Assembly: GCF_004217555.1 (NCBI RefSeq) | Contig: NZ_SHKW01000001.1 | Location: 3,658,001-3,722,000 of the forward strand | From: Edaphobacter modestus | GTDB lineage: Bacteria > Acidobacteriota > Terriglobia > Terriglobales > Acidobacteriaceae | Reading direction: 5' to 3' | Length of the DNA stretch: 64,000 nt | In this document: positions 1 to 7,978 of the stretch, one piece after another | Layout: every line of letters starts with the position of its first letter | Position numbering within the stretch: position 1 is the stretch's first letter | Position numbers and translations under genes: made by a program | Notes under the pieces: model-generated | What the model was told of the DNA's origin: nothing | What the model saw: the letters and a program-made list of their open reading frames with translations, nothing else | Database searches by the model: none

Positions 1-507
1 AAGAACTACGTTCTGGTGTACTTCAACGAGTGCGAGGTGGAGGACGAAGCGAGCTGGCGGGCGCTGGCGGTGCCGTATCACTTCGGATGTTCGGCCAGAA
101 TTGGGAGCCATGTGACGGTGGAGCCAGGAGCGAAGTTTGAGTTCGAGGAGAATGATGGACTCGACGTGACCGAGAATGGAAGCCTGACGGCGGAGGGAAC
201 GGCGGAGAAGCCGATTGTGTTTACGGGCGCGGACCAGACGCCGGGCTACTGGAGGGGCATCTACTTCGAGTCGAAGAGCGCAAAGAATGTGATTCGCCAC
301 GCAAGCATCACCTACGCCGGGCAGAGCAGCCAGATCACCGGGGGCGTGTGCGTGGGGGTGAGGGCCAATGCGAACGTTTCGGCCTCAGAGATTGCCTATA
401 GCGCAGATGCGGGGATTCGTCTGCTGCAGAACGCGACCATCAACCAGGATGCCGAGACCTCGAACCGTCTTCACGACAATAAAGCGAATGTGAAGCGGGA
501 GGACTGA
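1..507 (+). CDS. C-terminal end of a right-handed beta-helix repeat protein (5' partial)
   Basis: The frame is open from the first base of the window, so the gene begins upstream; 168 residues are visible. Repeating short strands with G-S-H-V-T-V-E-P-G-A, L-T-A-E-G-T-A-E-K-P-I-V-F and Y-W-R-G-I-Y-F patterns, followed by I-R-H-A-S-I-T-Y-A-G, are typical of parallel beta-helix coils (a low-cost-of-turn repeat: placeholder, 'remaps to scratch in place of', 'gives rise to'). Such proteins are usually exported and act as polysaccharide-active or surface/adhesion modules. No catalytic residues can be assigned from this fragment, so the substrate is unknown. Confidence 0.6.
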   Translation, partial: KNYVLVYFNECEVEDEASWRALAVPYHFGCSARIGSHVTVEPGAKFEFEENDGLDVTENGSLTAEGTAEKPIVFTGADQTPGYWRGIYFESKSAKNVIRHASITYAGQSSQITGGVCVGVRANANVSASEIAYSADAGIRLLQNATINQDAETSNRLHDNKANVKRED

Positions 508-1051
508 CACCCGCCTTGTGCCGATGGTAAAAAGAATCCGCCGTCCGCAGGCGAGCCGAGATGGCGTCGCCGGGGGCGGCGGATTTCTCTTCCGGTGCTT
601 GAGGAGATGGGTGCCATGTATAGCCCGGATGGCCGAGCATACGGGCGATGGGGATCCGGAGAATGTGGGCGGGCCGGGGACTCCGGTGTCGCTGACGTTT
701 CTGGGAGGGCTGTATTCGGATGCTCGGCTGGCGGCGTTTGCCGGCCTGACGCCGAGTCCACAAGACGTTTATCAAGCGTGACGCCTTCAGGCTGATGAAG
801 CTCTTTCTGATCGAGGGAACTGCCCGCAAATAGCCGACGAGCTGACCGGCTGGTTGCTTTCCTTTGTCACGTTAGGCTCTTTGTCCTTGACCATGTCATG
901 TACCAAAGGCAGCAAATGCAACGCCTTATGAGGCGTGATTTTGTAACACGTCAGGCGTCGCGTAAGGTTCCTAGAGAAAACCCTGAGGTCATCAGAGCAG
1001 CTGCTGGCTGCCAACTCATGATTCACTGCGGAACGAATCGATTCGCGGTCC
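508..1051. other. Gene-poor spacer with a possible amidase remnant
   Basis: No intact gene is visible over about 540 bases. On the + strand at about 655-750 a stretch reads D-P-E-N-V-G-G-P-G-T-P-V-S-L-T-F-L-G followed by L-Y-S-D-A-R-L-A-A-F-A. That resembles the C-terminal part of amidase-signature enzymes, where a G-x-P-V-S-L-T-F-x-G strand is followed by a helix. Everything upstream of it is unlike an amidase, so it would be a fragment left after deletion. The resemblance rests on about 30 residues and is tentative. Confidence 0.3.
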
Positions 1052-1090
1052 GTACTCATATTGAGTACAATCGTTCTCATGTTGAGAACG
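1052..1090 (+). promoter_or_regulatory. Twin palindromic operators around a -10 box and start codon
   Basis: Two perfect inverted repeats lie in tandem: GTACTCA-TAT-TGAGTAC at 1052-1068 and CGTTCTCA-TGT-TGAGAACG at 1072-1090. They share the core CTCATrTTGAG, and their centres are 21 bp apart, two helical turns, so both would face the same side of the DNA. A TACAAT hexamer (1066-1071) lies across the end of the first and the gap, 7 nt before the ATG at 1079, which is inside the second. A protein bound here would cover both the -10 and the start of the mRNA. Autoregulation by the HTH protein encoded next is an inference. Confidence 0.75.
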
Positions 1091-1684
1091 AAAGACACTG
1101 CTCTCAGCCATTTGCTCTTCGGTCAAACGAGGGGGCGCATTCTTGCGACTCTATACGATAAGCCCGAAACAGCATTCTTCGTCCGGCAGCTAGCTCGCCA
1201 CATCGCGGGCAGCGTGGGAACGGTCCAGCGTGAACTCACCACCCTGACTGCCGCGGGACTGATTCTACGGACCGACAACAAGAATCAGGTATTCTATCGC
1301 GCCAATCGCGACCATCCCATCTTTGCTGAACTCCATGCCCTATTGGCAAAGACCACTGGAGTCTTTCACCTGCTGCACGAGGCTCTTACACCTCTTGCCG
1401 CGAACATCGAGTTTGCCTTAGTCTATGGCTCCTTTTCTCGCGGCGAGGAGAAAGCCGAGAGCGACATCGATCTCATGGTGGTCGGGGAGGTGACGCTCGA
1501 CGACCTTCTGGGGCAAATTTCCCCCGTAGAACTGAAGTTGAGCAGGCCAATAAACCCAACCGTTTATGCTCGGGAAGAACTGCGAACGAAGCTCCGCGCA
1601 GGCAATCACTTCCTGAAGTCTATACAGAGTAAGCAGCTAACCTTTTTAATCGGAAACGAAAATGAGTTTAGAGAGATACGTTGA
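1079..1684 (+). CDS. Winged-HTH / minimal nucleotidyltransferase fusion (MntA-like antitoxin candidate)
   Basis: A 201-aa protein from the ATG at 1079 (an in-frame TTG at 1061 would add six residues but lies inside the operator). Residues ~10-75 form a winged helix with a helix-turn-helix around F-F-V-R-Q-L-A-R-H-I-A-G-S-V-G-T-V-Q-R-E-L. Residues ~110-135 carry the minimal nucleotidyltransferase signature GSX10DXD: Gly117-Ser118, then Asp129-I-Asp131. In MntA-HepT systems (established for the family) such an enzyme AMPylates and neutralises the HEPN partner. Here the DNA-binding domain is fused to it, so one protein could both modify the partner and repress the operon. Its stop overlaps the next gene by 23 bp, which implies translational coupling. 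DNA-repair or drug-adenylyltransferase roles are less likely. Confidence 0.8.
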   Translation: MLRTKDTALSHLLFGQTRGRILATLYDKPETAFFVRQLARHIAGSVGTVQRELTTLTAAGLILRTDNKNQVFYRANRDHPIFAELHALLAKTTGVFHLLHEALTPLAANIEFALVYGSFSRGEEKAESDIDLMVVGEVTLDDLLGQISPVELKLSRPINPTVYAREELRTKLRAGNHFLKSIQSKQLTFLIGNENEFREIR

Positions 1685-2111
1685 AAATGCCTGGCTGCGT
1701 CGCGAAGCCACCAGCCCTCAGGAGATTGCTGATCAATTGGGGATCGTGGCCCGATCAATGAGGGACGCCAGTGTAAAGGATATCTCTGACGATCTTCGTT
1801 TCTACACTACCTTCAACGCCGTCCTTGCGCTTGCGAATACCGCGCTGCGTGCAAGCGGATATCGCACGACAAACCAGTCTGGGAATCACACCCGCACCGT
1901 CGAGACACTCGAATACACGATCGGCGCCGACGCAAAGCTGATCCGGAAGTTGCTCACTTTCTCGAAGAAGCGGAACGTAGCCAGCTACGACTCGGCCGGC
2001 TCCATATCAAACCAAGAATTGCAGCAAATCCTCGTTACGGCTGAAGACCTTCGCCATACCGTCGAAGCGTGGTTGCGAACAGCTCATCCAGAACTCCTTG
2101 GACATCCATGA
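1662..2111 (+). CDS. HEPN-like protein, probable toxin partner
   Basis: A 149-aa, mostly helical protein that starts inside the upstream nucleotidyltransferase gene. The helix containing A-L-R-A-S-G-Y-R (residues ~61-68) and the C-terminal K-K-R-N-V-A-S-Y-D (102-110) match HEPN-domain proteins that pair with minimal nucleotidyltransferases. HEPN RNases normally use an R-x4-6-H motif; here the equivalent position reads R104-N-V-A-S-Y109-D110, so the His is replaced and a Tyr is present. In HepT the AMPylated residue is a Tyr of that motif. Whether this variant cleaves RNA cannot be told from sequence. The overlap and gene order (NTase first) support a two-gene toxin-antitoxin module. Confidence 0.65.
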   Translation: MSLERYVENAWLRREATSPQEIADQLGIVARSMRDASVKDISDDLRFYTTFNAVLALANTALRASGYRTTNQSGNHTRTVETLEYTIGADAKLIRKLLTFSKKRNVASYDSAGSISNQELQQILVTAEDLRHTVEAWLRTAHPELLGHP

Positions 2112-2206
2112 GCCTAGGCTTAGCCGCGCTGGCTCGTGAGTTCGATATCAACCGGGGTGCGGTTTCTCTGTATGGCATAGGTCGCATTTTCGGTCACGCT
2201 CTATAA
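2108..2206 (+). CDS. Possible 32-aa third ORF of the NTase/HEPN operon
   Basis: This ORF overlaps the HEPN stop codon in an ATGA arrangement, the classical sign of coupled translation. It encodes 32 residues and contains L-A-R-E-F-D-I-N-R-G-A-V-S-L-Y, which reads like a single helix-turn-helix. It is either a tiny accessory peptide or the start of a longer DNA-binding protein cut short by the decay seen just downstream. There is no independent support that it is made. Confidence 0.25.
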   Translation: MSLGLAALAREFDINRGAVSLYGIGRIFGHAL

Positions 2207-2655
2207 AGGGATCCCGTCGGAAAACGGACAATATAGCACGGTAAGGAGCCCCCTGATTTCTTGGTCAGGACTCCGCCCGAAACACTCTAGCGGCCCAACG
2301 AAGGGCATTCAGGTGAGCTTCCTTGGTGTAGCAAAATCATCTCTGCATAGAGCGCCTCCTAAGAAACGTTCGATGCCATTGAAAAAGACCCATGAAGTCG
2401 CGTCGCTGAAAGTGCAAAGCGCCAGAATGCCCCAGGAGCGACGAGCAGGAAGCAGTTGACCCCAAAGGACCTTCCAATATCGGTACTGAATGGTTCAGTT
2501 GAGAGTTTTTCAACATCATCGTTCGTTTGCGAACTGGGATAAACACCAAGAGGTTAGTAACTAAAGTTTCGAAAAGGGTATCTAGTTTATTCGAGGAAAA
2601 TTCGGTTCAATTGATCAACTTCATAGATGTTGCAGCAATTAAGGAAGGATCACCA
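2207..2655. other. Non-coding spacer
   Basis: About 450 bases without a convincing gene on either strand. Short open frames here have no ribosome-binding site and no recognisable motifs. The base composition is close to that of neighbouring decayed DNA. A Shine-Dalgarno stretch AAGGAAGGA at the right-hand end belongs to the next small gene. Confidence 0.4.
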
Positions 2656-2841
2656 ATGAAACGAACTACAGAATGGTTGCCGATAGATGTCAATTTATGG
2701 GAACGGAAAGGTTGGTATATTTCTCGACTGGGCAGTCGGTGTTATTGGCTAAGCATTCCCAATGCTACTGAATTCGGCCCATTCTCTTTCTTCGAAGACG
2801 CAACTGACGCCGTTGAAGATATGCAAGGAAGTTGTGAGTAG
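2656..2841 (+). CDS. Small hypothetical protein (61 aa)
   Basis: The ATG at 2656 is preceded by a strong AAGGAAGGA Shine-Dalgarno six bases upstream; an upstream in-frame start at 2527 lacks one. The product is short, aromatic and acidic at its end (W-Y-I-S-R-L-G-S-R-C-Y-W-L-S-I-P, then F-G-P-F-S-F-F-E-D-A-T-D-A-V-E). The last segment resembles the F-x-s-x-x-e-A loops of small DUFs that sit beside mobile DNA, but no family can be named. It lies alone between the HEPN module and IS debris. Confidence 0.45.
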   Translation: MKRTTEWLPIDVNLWERKGWYISRLGSRCYWLSIPNATEFGPFSFFEDATDAVEDMQGSCE

Positions 2842-2935
2842 CCAGCGCACAAGTTCGAGATTCACATTGACGAAGGATTGACCTTGGCCCCGCAAACATA
2901 TCCTCTTTGGAGTATGACGAGCTTACTCAGGATCG

Positions 2936-3021
2936 GTACACCGCTTGAGTTCAAGCAGGAGGCGGTTCGACTTGTGGAGTCCGACCAAAGCGTCGCGACG
3001 ACAGCGCGGAATAAATGGTAG
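2936..3021 (+). pseudogene. IS3-family OrfA N-terminal fragment
   Basis: The + strand reads E-F-K-Q-E-A-V-R-L-V-E-S-D-Q-S-V-A-T-T-A-R and then stops (about 2949-3021). That is the start of IS3-family OrfA proteins, where F-K-x-E-A-V-R-L-V opens the helix-turn-helix. Nothing of OrfB or of terminal inverted repeats could be found next to it, so it is a scrap left after deletion. Confidence 0.55.
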
Positions 3022-3476
3022 TTGGCCGTCTGCGGATAACCATATTCGGCGATCACCAACACGTTGCGCGTCGTAGGGGATAACCCAGCGACCACCATCT
3101 CAGCGACGAAGCGTTGCTGATTCATATTCGAGCCTTGTTTGCTGAGGATCGCTAAATCGACTAGCCACGCATCTGGCGCTGACCGAGAGACCCCGGAGCG
3201 TTCGTGTTGGGCTAACAGCGAGCACCAGCGCTTGACATAACAATATGGCATTACTCGTCGATAATCGATAAGTTACTAAAGCAACAATTAAGTCTCAAAA
3301 TATTAGCACTTAAGTAACAAATTCTAGGCTATGCTGTGTCCCGCATAGCTTATCGGTTATGCGTGCTGCCGTAATTAGCAAATATGCGGGAATCTACTTG
3401 GATGCGATTGCATCGATCGATCACAGCGGATTTCCTAGACCCTGGATTACATCCTGGAATTACTGGAGAAATACCT
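3022..3476. other. AT-richer spacer before an orphan gene
   Basis: No gene can be supported here. A minus-strand open frame (3251-2862) has no recognisable motif. From about 3250 the DNA becomes distinctly AT-rich, with a perfect short hairpin CTATGC...GCATAG near 3330-3349 and a GTTACT/AGTAAC inverted repeat just before it. This probably contains the promoter of the next gene. Confidence 0.4.
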
Positions 3477-4232
3477 ATGTCAGCTATCAATTGGAATGAC
3501 GGGCGCTTGGTCAACCTCAAGGGTGGAGACACCGCGACATGTGCTGGGGAACTGAATCCCGGGCAGCTTTACGCACTATTCTTCTACAACTCTGCTGGCA
3601 ACGATGCCAATGCACCTGTGAGTGTAGTCTGGAGCAATTCACAGCCTCCAGTCCAGGTCGTAGTCCCCGGGACCACTGCCAATCAGGGACTCGCCGCACT
3701 CTGTTTCGTTTCAGGCGATGATACCAACACTGTCAGCGCCTCGCTCAGTTCAATAGCCTCAGGTGTGCAAGTTCAGGCATTCATTGGAAGCGTAAAGATG
3801 CCAGTAAACACAAGCGGCATTCAAAATAAGCCTTTGCCGCTAGATGGACAAGCCCACTCATTTGAGTCATTCACCCGATACTATGCAGTTCCTGCCAGTC
3901 ACTGGTATCAGGGATATTTACGTAGCGACATAAATCAATTTATATCCGTGCAATTCAAAGAAAACTCAGCCGTTGTAAACATTGTCAATCAAGTGACAGA
4001 TCCAGATAACGTCGTGAAATACGCTGGAGGTTCTAAGGATCTGGTTACGATCAATAAGATTGCAAATCAAACCTTGCCATGGACGCTTCAAGGAAATGGC
4101 AGACAAATCGTGTGGATTAATGCTGACAGCTGCCAAAACTCTCAGACTGCGGAAATTTCTCTTCAGTCACTGGCTGCGGTATACGATGCATTTAAATTAG
4201 ACGCGGGCAAAGTCGAAGTCGGTTCGCGGTAG
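3477..4232 (+). CDS. Orphan hypothetical protein (251 aa)
   Basis: The ATG at 3477 follows a GGAG Shine-Dalgarno at suitable distance; a longer version from 3384 would add an unconvincing extension. No signal peptide or membrane segment is seen. The protein is rich in Asn, Ser, Thr, Val and Gln and reads as an all-beta fold, with strands such as A-P-V-S-V-V-W-S-N-S and Q-F-I-S-V-Q-F-K-E-N-S-A-V-V-N-I-V. A lectin- or adhesin-like role would fit, but no family is recognised. Codon usage is visibly less GC-rich than in the core genes and it is flanked by IS and pseudogene debris, which suggests recent acquisition. Confidence 0.6.
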   Translation: MSAINWNDGRLVNLKGGDTATCAGELNPGQLYALFFYNSAGNDANAPVSVVWSNSQPPVQVVVPGTTANQGLAALCFVSGDDTNTVSASLSSIASGVQVQAFIGSVKMPVNTSGIQNKPLPLDGQAHSFESFTRYYAVPASHWYQGYLRSDINQFISVQFKENSAVVNIVNQVTDPDNVVKYAGGSKDLVTINKIANQTLPWTLQGNGRQIVWINADSCQNSQTAEISLQSLAAVYDAFKLDAGKVEVGSR

Positions 4233-4774
4233 GATCGATCTCGCCTCGAATGAGGCCTGGTAGATAAATGTGTTCTGTACGGTATCACGTACGTCTTTAT
4301 GCCTGCGCGGGTCAAGTCTCATTTCTAAAGGCTCGATGAGAAGAGATCTGCGCAGGCATCTAGAAAATCTCTGCACACCTATAACAATCTCTGCGGTGTC
4401 GGCGTTTTTCGAGCGCAGGGCGACACGAACTCCAAGGAGTCGTTCTTGATGGCGCTTTGGTTAAAGAAACTCATCATCGATGACGAAGGCTCGCATGTAA
4501 TCTATCGGGCGGAACTGTGTCCGACCCAAATATCTCATCCCAGCGCACGTTCGACATGATTGCTACTTCGAACTCCTCTTTTGGATAGGGGAGCGGGATG
4601 GCCAATCAAGTTGGGGTCACCACACCAAACGTCAAAAATTGTACTCTTAGCTTAGGCTCCAATCCGGCGTCAGTAAGTACCTGAACCGCCTCCAACGTAG
4701 GCTGGTATCGCCGTCCCATTCGTGGGTGATGGGCCAAAGTCACAGGAAGGATCAAAAGAAGACTAATGTGTGGG
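4233..4774. other. Decayed DNA without an intact gene
   Basis: About 540 bases with stops in all frames apart from short runs. Minus-strand readings hint at coding ancestry but no family could be named. It adjoins two recognisable pseudogenes, so it is probably part of the same decaying block. Confidence 0.4.
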
Positions 4775-5300
4775 GGGAACGTTTCAAGCTTGGCTCGACC
4801 ATCAACAGTTTCACCGCTATCGAGAACAGTTGTCTTGTCACCCTTCAGGTACTTATTGAAGAAAGCCAGCGTGTATGTCTCGGCAACATGGAAGTTGTGA
4901 AGGCTCTGCTCGTGGTCCAGTTTCGAAGCAAGTAGAGTCTGGTCAGTAAAACTCCGATGGATGTATCCGGGCAGATCAAAAAGAGCATCAGCCGATAACT
5001 TCCGCCATCGATTTCAGCGAGTTGCTTCGTCTGGGCCTGCTGCTGCATCAGAAATGACAAATGTTTTCTTGCCCGAACCCTAGCACCTCCCCATCCGGGA
5101 ACCGAGTGTAGTTGGTGTCGTATGGGTGATCGATGGCCGCAACGACATAGCCGTGGCTGACAATATCCTCCAACTCCGCCGTGTATAAGAAGGTTGGATT
5201 GCCCCAGCCATGTGCGAAAAGGTCGAAGAGTTAGAAACCTTGCACCGGTCCGACCCGTGTCACCACCCGCATCGCCATCTACCACGCGCATCAGGACATC
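4775..5300 (-). pseudogene. Broken PAF-acetylhydrolase-like alpha/beta hydrolase
   Basis: On the minus strand, about 5226-5060 reads F-A-H-G-W-G-N-P-T-F-L-Y-T-A-E-L, then S-H-G-Y-V-V-A-A-I-D-H-P-Y-D-T. That is the oxyanion-hole turn and following strand of platelet-activating-factor acetylhydrolase-like hydrolases. Further down, about 4920-4775, a different stretch reads A-E-T-Y-T-L-A-F-F-N-K-Y-L-K-G, the C-terminal helix of the same family. Stops (one before L-F-D-L-F, one after I-C-H-F, several in between) separate the pieces, and the region that should carry the G-x-S-x-G nucleophile is unreadable. The gene is inactive. Boundaries are approximate. Confidence 0.65.
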
Positions 5301-5301
5301 C

Positions 5302-5703
5302 TTAGCGCGGAACCTTTCCAGTCCTGTCCACATCGTCCAGGTCTGAATGATCGCGACCTAGAGAATGATGCTTCCCATCTGGCCAGGTAGTATCGAGGAG
5401 ATCGATGGCTCCTTCCGTAAAGTGAAACTGCTTTCCGTCCACGAAGATATCGCCCTCGATGTCACATCCTAAGTCTTGATAGCCTTCTTTGCGTTCTAGT
5501 TCTCCGAGTTCGTGATAGGTAGCAAAGTAATGCCGAAGTTCCCGGGTGGTGATGCGGCGGTTTATGCAGCCCCCTGACAAGTCAGGATATCCGGACCTGA
5601 GAACAGCTCTCTTCATCGTGATCTTTGCCCGTGCAGGAATCCTGAAAGTACCGGGAGGACCCAGCGAAACATAGAGAAATAAGCTGAAAAGAAACCCTAC
5701 CAT
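5302..5703 (-). CDS. Possible immunity/inhibitor partner of the adjacent amidase (133 aa)
   Basis: This frame begins inside the stop region of the amidase pseudogene (ATG overlapping TAG), so the two were translationally coupled. It has a hydrophobic N-terminus (residues ~3-15) suited to export or membrane anchoring, then an acidic domain with H-E-L-G-E-L-E-R-K-E-G and D-L-G-C-D-I-E-G-D-I-F-V-D-G-K. Periplasmic immunity proteins are commonly encoded directly after amidase effectors; the assignment rests on this position and the export signal, not on a recognised family. The last ~20 residues look out of frame, so it may itself be damaged. Confidence 0.4.
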   Translation of the reverse strand: MVGFLFSLFLYVSLGPPGTFRIPARAKITMKRAVLRSGYPDLSGGCINRRITTRELRHYFATYHELGELERKEGYQDLGCDIEGDIFVDGKQFHFTEGAIDLLDTTWPDGKHHSLGRDHSDLDDVDRTGKVPR

Positions 5704-6245
5704 GTGACGTCTGCTGCCTCGCCTGGTTGCTTTGCGGAGAGTTGCGGATGCTTATAGATGTCTGAGGGAGTCAGGTGCATCGCCTGCATCAGGTCTTTGA
5801 TGAACCAGTGAAGATAAGTTGCCTGCTGTGGTGTTGGCTTCTCGTAGAAGTCAGTATCTTTGCCCTCTTTGTTCTTTAGGCTTAGTCCAACCACTTCAAT
5901 TCCTATCGCATCCGGGTTCCAAGGGTAACGATCTGGATAGGGCTTCTTCATTTCGTATTTTCCGACCAGTTTGTTGTGTGTTCCGTTCCATGTACTGTGA
6001 GCTATTTTCTCAATCGCGCTATATTCCTTCAGGTCCTGGGGGAACATCTATGCTCTGCGAGGCAGCGTGATTTTATCGGAGCAACTTGGTTGAGGCGACG
6101 AGTCACCTCCAGTGTTTGGTACATTGTGCCGTCTTTATCAAGAAGAAAGTGTGCCCCCATAAGTGACATTGTCGTGGATGATTAAGTGCGTTGCTTATTG
6201 GGCGGCCCTATTAATAGGGTTGGATATCGGAAATCCGCGAGCATT
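5697..6245 (-). pseudogene. Broken N-acetylmuramoyl-L-alanine amidase (Amidase_2 type)
   Basis: Joined across frames, the minus strand reads T-H-L-I-I-H-D-N-V-T-Y-G-G, A-H-F-L-L-D-K-D-G-T-M-Y-Q-T-L, I-K-S-R-C-L-A-E-H-R-C, and T-H-N-K-L-V-G-K-Y with W-N-P-D-A-I-G-I-E-V-V-G. These are the strand, zinc-binding and core elements of Amidase_2 peptidoglycan amidases, as found in T7-lysozyme-like and secreted effector enzymes. Three lesions break it: an in-frame TAA near 6205, one G missing from a G-run near 6152, and one C missing from a C-run near 6045. Restoring a base at each run rejoins the frames exactly. The last 116 residues (6047-5697) are still open. The 5' boundary is approximate. Confidence 0.7.
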
Positions 6246-6458
6246 GTCCACAAGTATGTCCACACAAGCGCAGCCTTCCTCGTAAGATATTCATTTTGTG
6301 AAGTATGTCTAGTCAGATCACCTTCTGCATGGGTAGCCTCCACGACTCTCAGCATTAGTGGCGCAGGTGCGAGAGCAGGTTAGAGCACCTGAGCATCCCG
6401 TGCTCCTACAAACGGCATCTGTTCAGCGAAGAGTTTGTGCGCGCCTGAGGAGGACAGC
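6246..6458. other. Spacer between decayed block and core genes
   Basis: No gene is visible. It ends with the GAGGAGGACAGC Shine-Dalgarno of the small gene that follows. Confidence 0.4.
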
Positions 6459-6641
6459 ATGCCCGTTCCGGAGACTGGACAGATCGTTCGGCTGGAGAAT
6501 GTAGAAGATCAGCTCATCGCCAAAAAAGTGAATGAAGACGCCCAGACGGTCGATCTCGTTTCGACAAACAGTGACGCGCACACGTTGGGAAGCGTTCCCG
6601 TAGCCGACCTGTTGCCGGGAGAAGATCTCTCTGCAGGTTGA
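6459..6641 (+). CDS. Small acidic hypothetical protein (60 aa)
   Basis: The ATG at 6459 has a strong GAGGAGGA ribosome-binding site five bases upstream. The product is short and acidic with an alternating pattern (G-Q-I-V-R-L-E-N-V-E-D-Q-L-I-A-K-K-V, then T-V-D-L-V-S-T-N), which suggests a small beta-barrel, but no family is recognised. It converges on coaBC with 12 bp between stops. Confidence 0.55.
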   Translation: MPVPETGQIVRLENVEDQLIAKKVNEDAQTVDLVSTNSDAHTLGSVPVADLLPGEDLSAG

Positions 6642-6653
6642 TGTATCGATAAA

Positions 6654-7913
6654 CTACGCCTGAGAGGAGATCGCCTGATCGCGGGAAGATCGCAGGCGTG
6701 CAGCTTCCTCGAGAATGCGTCCGGCCATATCGGACTTCGTGCTTAGCGGAAGTTCCGTGGTGCCTTCCGGTGTGAGGAACCATCCTGCATTGCGATCGGA
6801 GTCGAAGCCGGTCTCGCTGCCCGAGACATCGTTGAGCACCAGCGCGTCGACTCCCTTCCGGAGGAGCTTCGCACGACCGTTAGCGAGCAGGTTCTCTGTT
6901 TCCGCGGCAAAGCCGAGGACGAGCGTGTCGGGATTGCGGCGCTTGACAATCTCCTGAAGGATGTCGGCTGTGGGCTCGAGCTGCAGGGTACGTGGTCCCT
7001 CGCGCTTAAGCTTTTGAGAGGCAGTTACAGCCATGCGGAAATCGCTGACGGCCGCAGCCATAATGACGATGCTGGCTTCTGCAAGCCTGGCCAGCACGGC
7101 GGAGCGCATCTCCTCAGAGGTAGTAACGGAGATTAGCTCGCAGCCCTCCGGTACAGGTAATGATGTGGGGGCGCTGATGAGAAGAACACGTGCGCCGCGG
7201 CACCGAGCCTGTGCAGCAAGGGCGTAGCCCATCTTGCCGCTGGAACGGTTCCCGATAAAGCGGACGGGGTCGATGGGCTCGCGGGTCCCGCCTGCGGTGA
7301 TCAATACTGTCTCCCCGGTAAGATTGCAGGCTTTCTCCAATGCGCCGGCACTCGAGAGAGCCTCCGCTACAGCGGCTACGATGACGCCCTCTTCAGCAAG
7401 CCTTCCTCCACCCACCATGCCGCAAGCAAGATAGCCGCTTCCTGGCTCAACAATGCGCACGCCACGGTCCCGCAATATTTCCAGGTTTGCCTGTGTCGCA
7501 GGATGCTGCCACATGTTGACGTTCATCGCCGGCGCAACGACGACAGGTGCTGTGGTTGCCAGGTATGTTGTCGTAAGAAAATCGTCCGCGATGCCATGAG
7601 CGAATTTAGCGAGAAGATCTGCCGTGGCGGGAACGACGATCAGAGCTGCGGTCGTCTGAGCCTCGTTGATATGTTCAATCCCGGACACCTCGCCGCCGGA
7701 TGCGCCAGCGTCCTCACTCCAGAGGCTGGAGATGACCTTATGGCCGGTGATAGCGGAGAAGGTGAGAGGTTGCACGAATCTCTCGGCAGCCTCGGTCATG
7801 ACAACGTGTGGATCGAAGCCTGCATCCTGCAGTTGGCGCACGACCTCGACGGCCTTGTAGGCGGCGATTCCGCCTGCAACGCCAACCGTCACTTTTATGC
7901 GCTCGACTGCCAT
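6654..7913 (-). CDS. coaBC: Bifunctional phosphopantothenoylcysteine decarboxylase / phosphopantothenate-cysteine ligase
   Basis: A 419-aa protein of normal CoaBC length that carries out two steps of coenzyme A synthesis: CTP-dependent joining of cysteine to 4'-phosphopantothenate, then decarboxylation to 4'-phosphopantetheine. The N-terminal flavoprotein domain (~1-180) shows G-V-A-G-G-I-A-A-Y-K, the FMN-site P-A-M-N-V-N-M-W and the Cys-bearing flap A-C-G-M-V-G-G-G-R-L-A-E. The C-terminal ligase domain opens with L-I-T-A-G-G-T-R-E-P-I-D-P-V-R-F-I-G-N-R-S-S-G-K-M-G. It lies 65 bp downstream of ruvA on the same strand. Confidence 0.95.
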   Translation of the reverse strand: MAVERIKVTVGVAGGIAAYKAVEVVRQLQDAGFDPHVVMTEAAERFVQPLTFSAITGHKVISSLWSEDAGASGGEVSGIEHINEAQTTAALIVVPATADLLAKFAHGIADDFLTTTYLATTAPVVVAPAMNVNMWQHPATQANLEILRDRGVRIVEPGSGYLACGMVGGGRLAEEGVIVAAVAEALSSAGALEKACNLTGETVLITAGGTREPIDPVRFIGNRSSGKMGYALAAQARCRGARVLLISAPTSLPVPEGCELISVTTSEEMRSAVLARLAEASIVIMAAAVSDFRMAVTASQKLKREGPRTLQLEPTADILQEIVKRRNPDTLVLGFAAETENLLANGRAKLLRKGVDALVLNDVSGSETGFDSDRNAGWFLTPEGTTELPLSTKSDMAGRILEEAARLRSSRDQAISSQA

Positions 7914-7978
7914 TCGGATGCTCCGTTCTATATATACGCCTCCAATGAGGACAGCGGTATATACAGCTTGCCAGCGGT

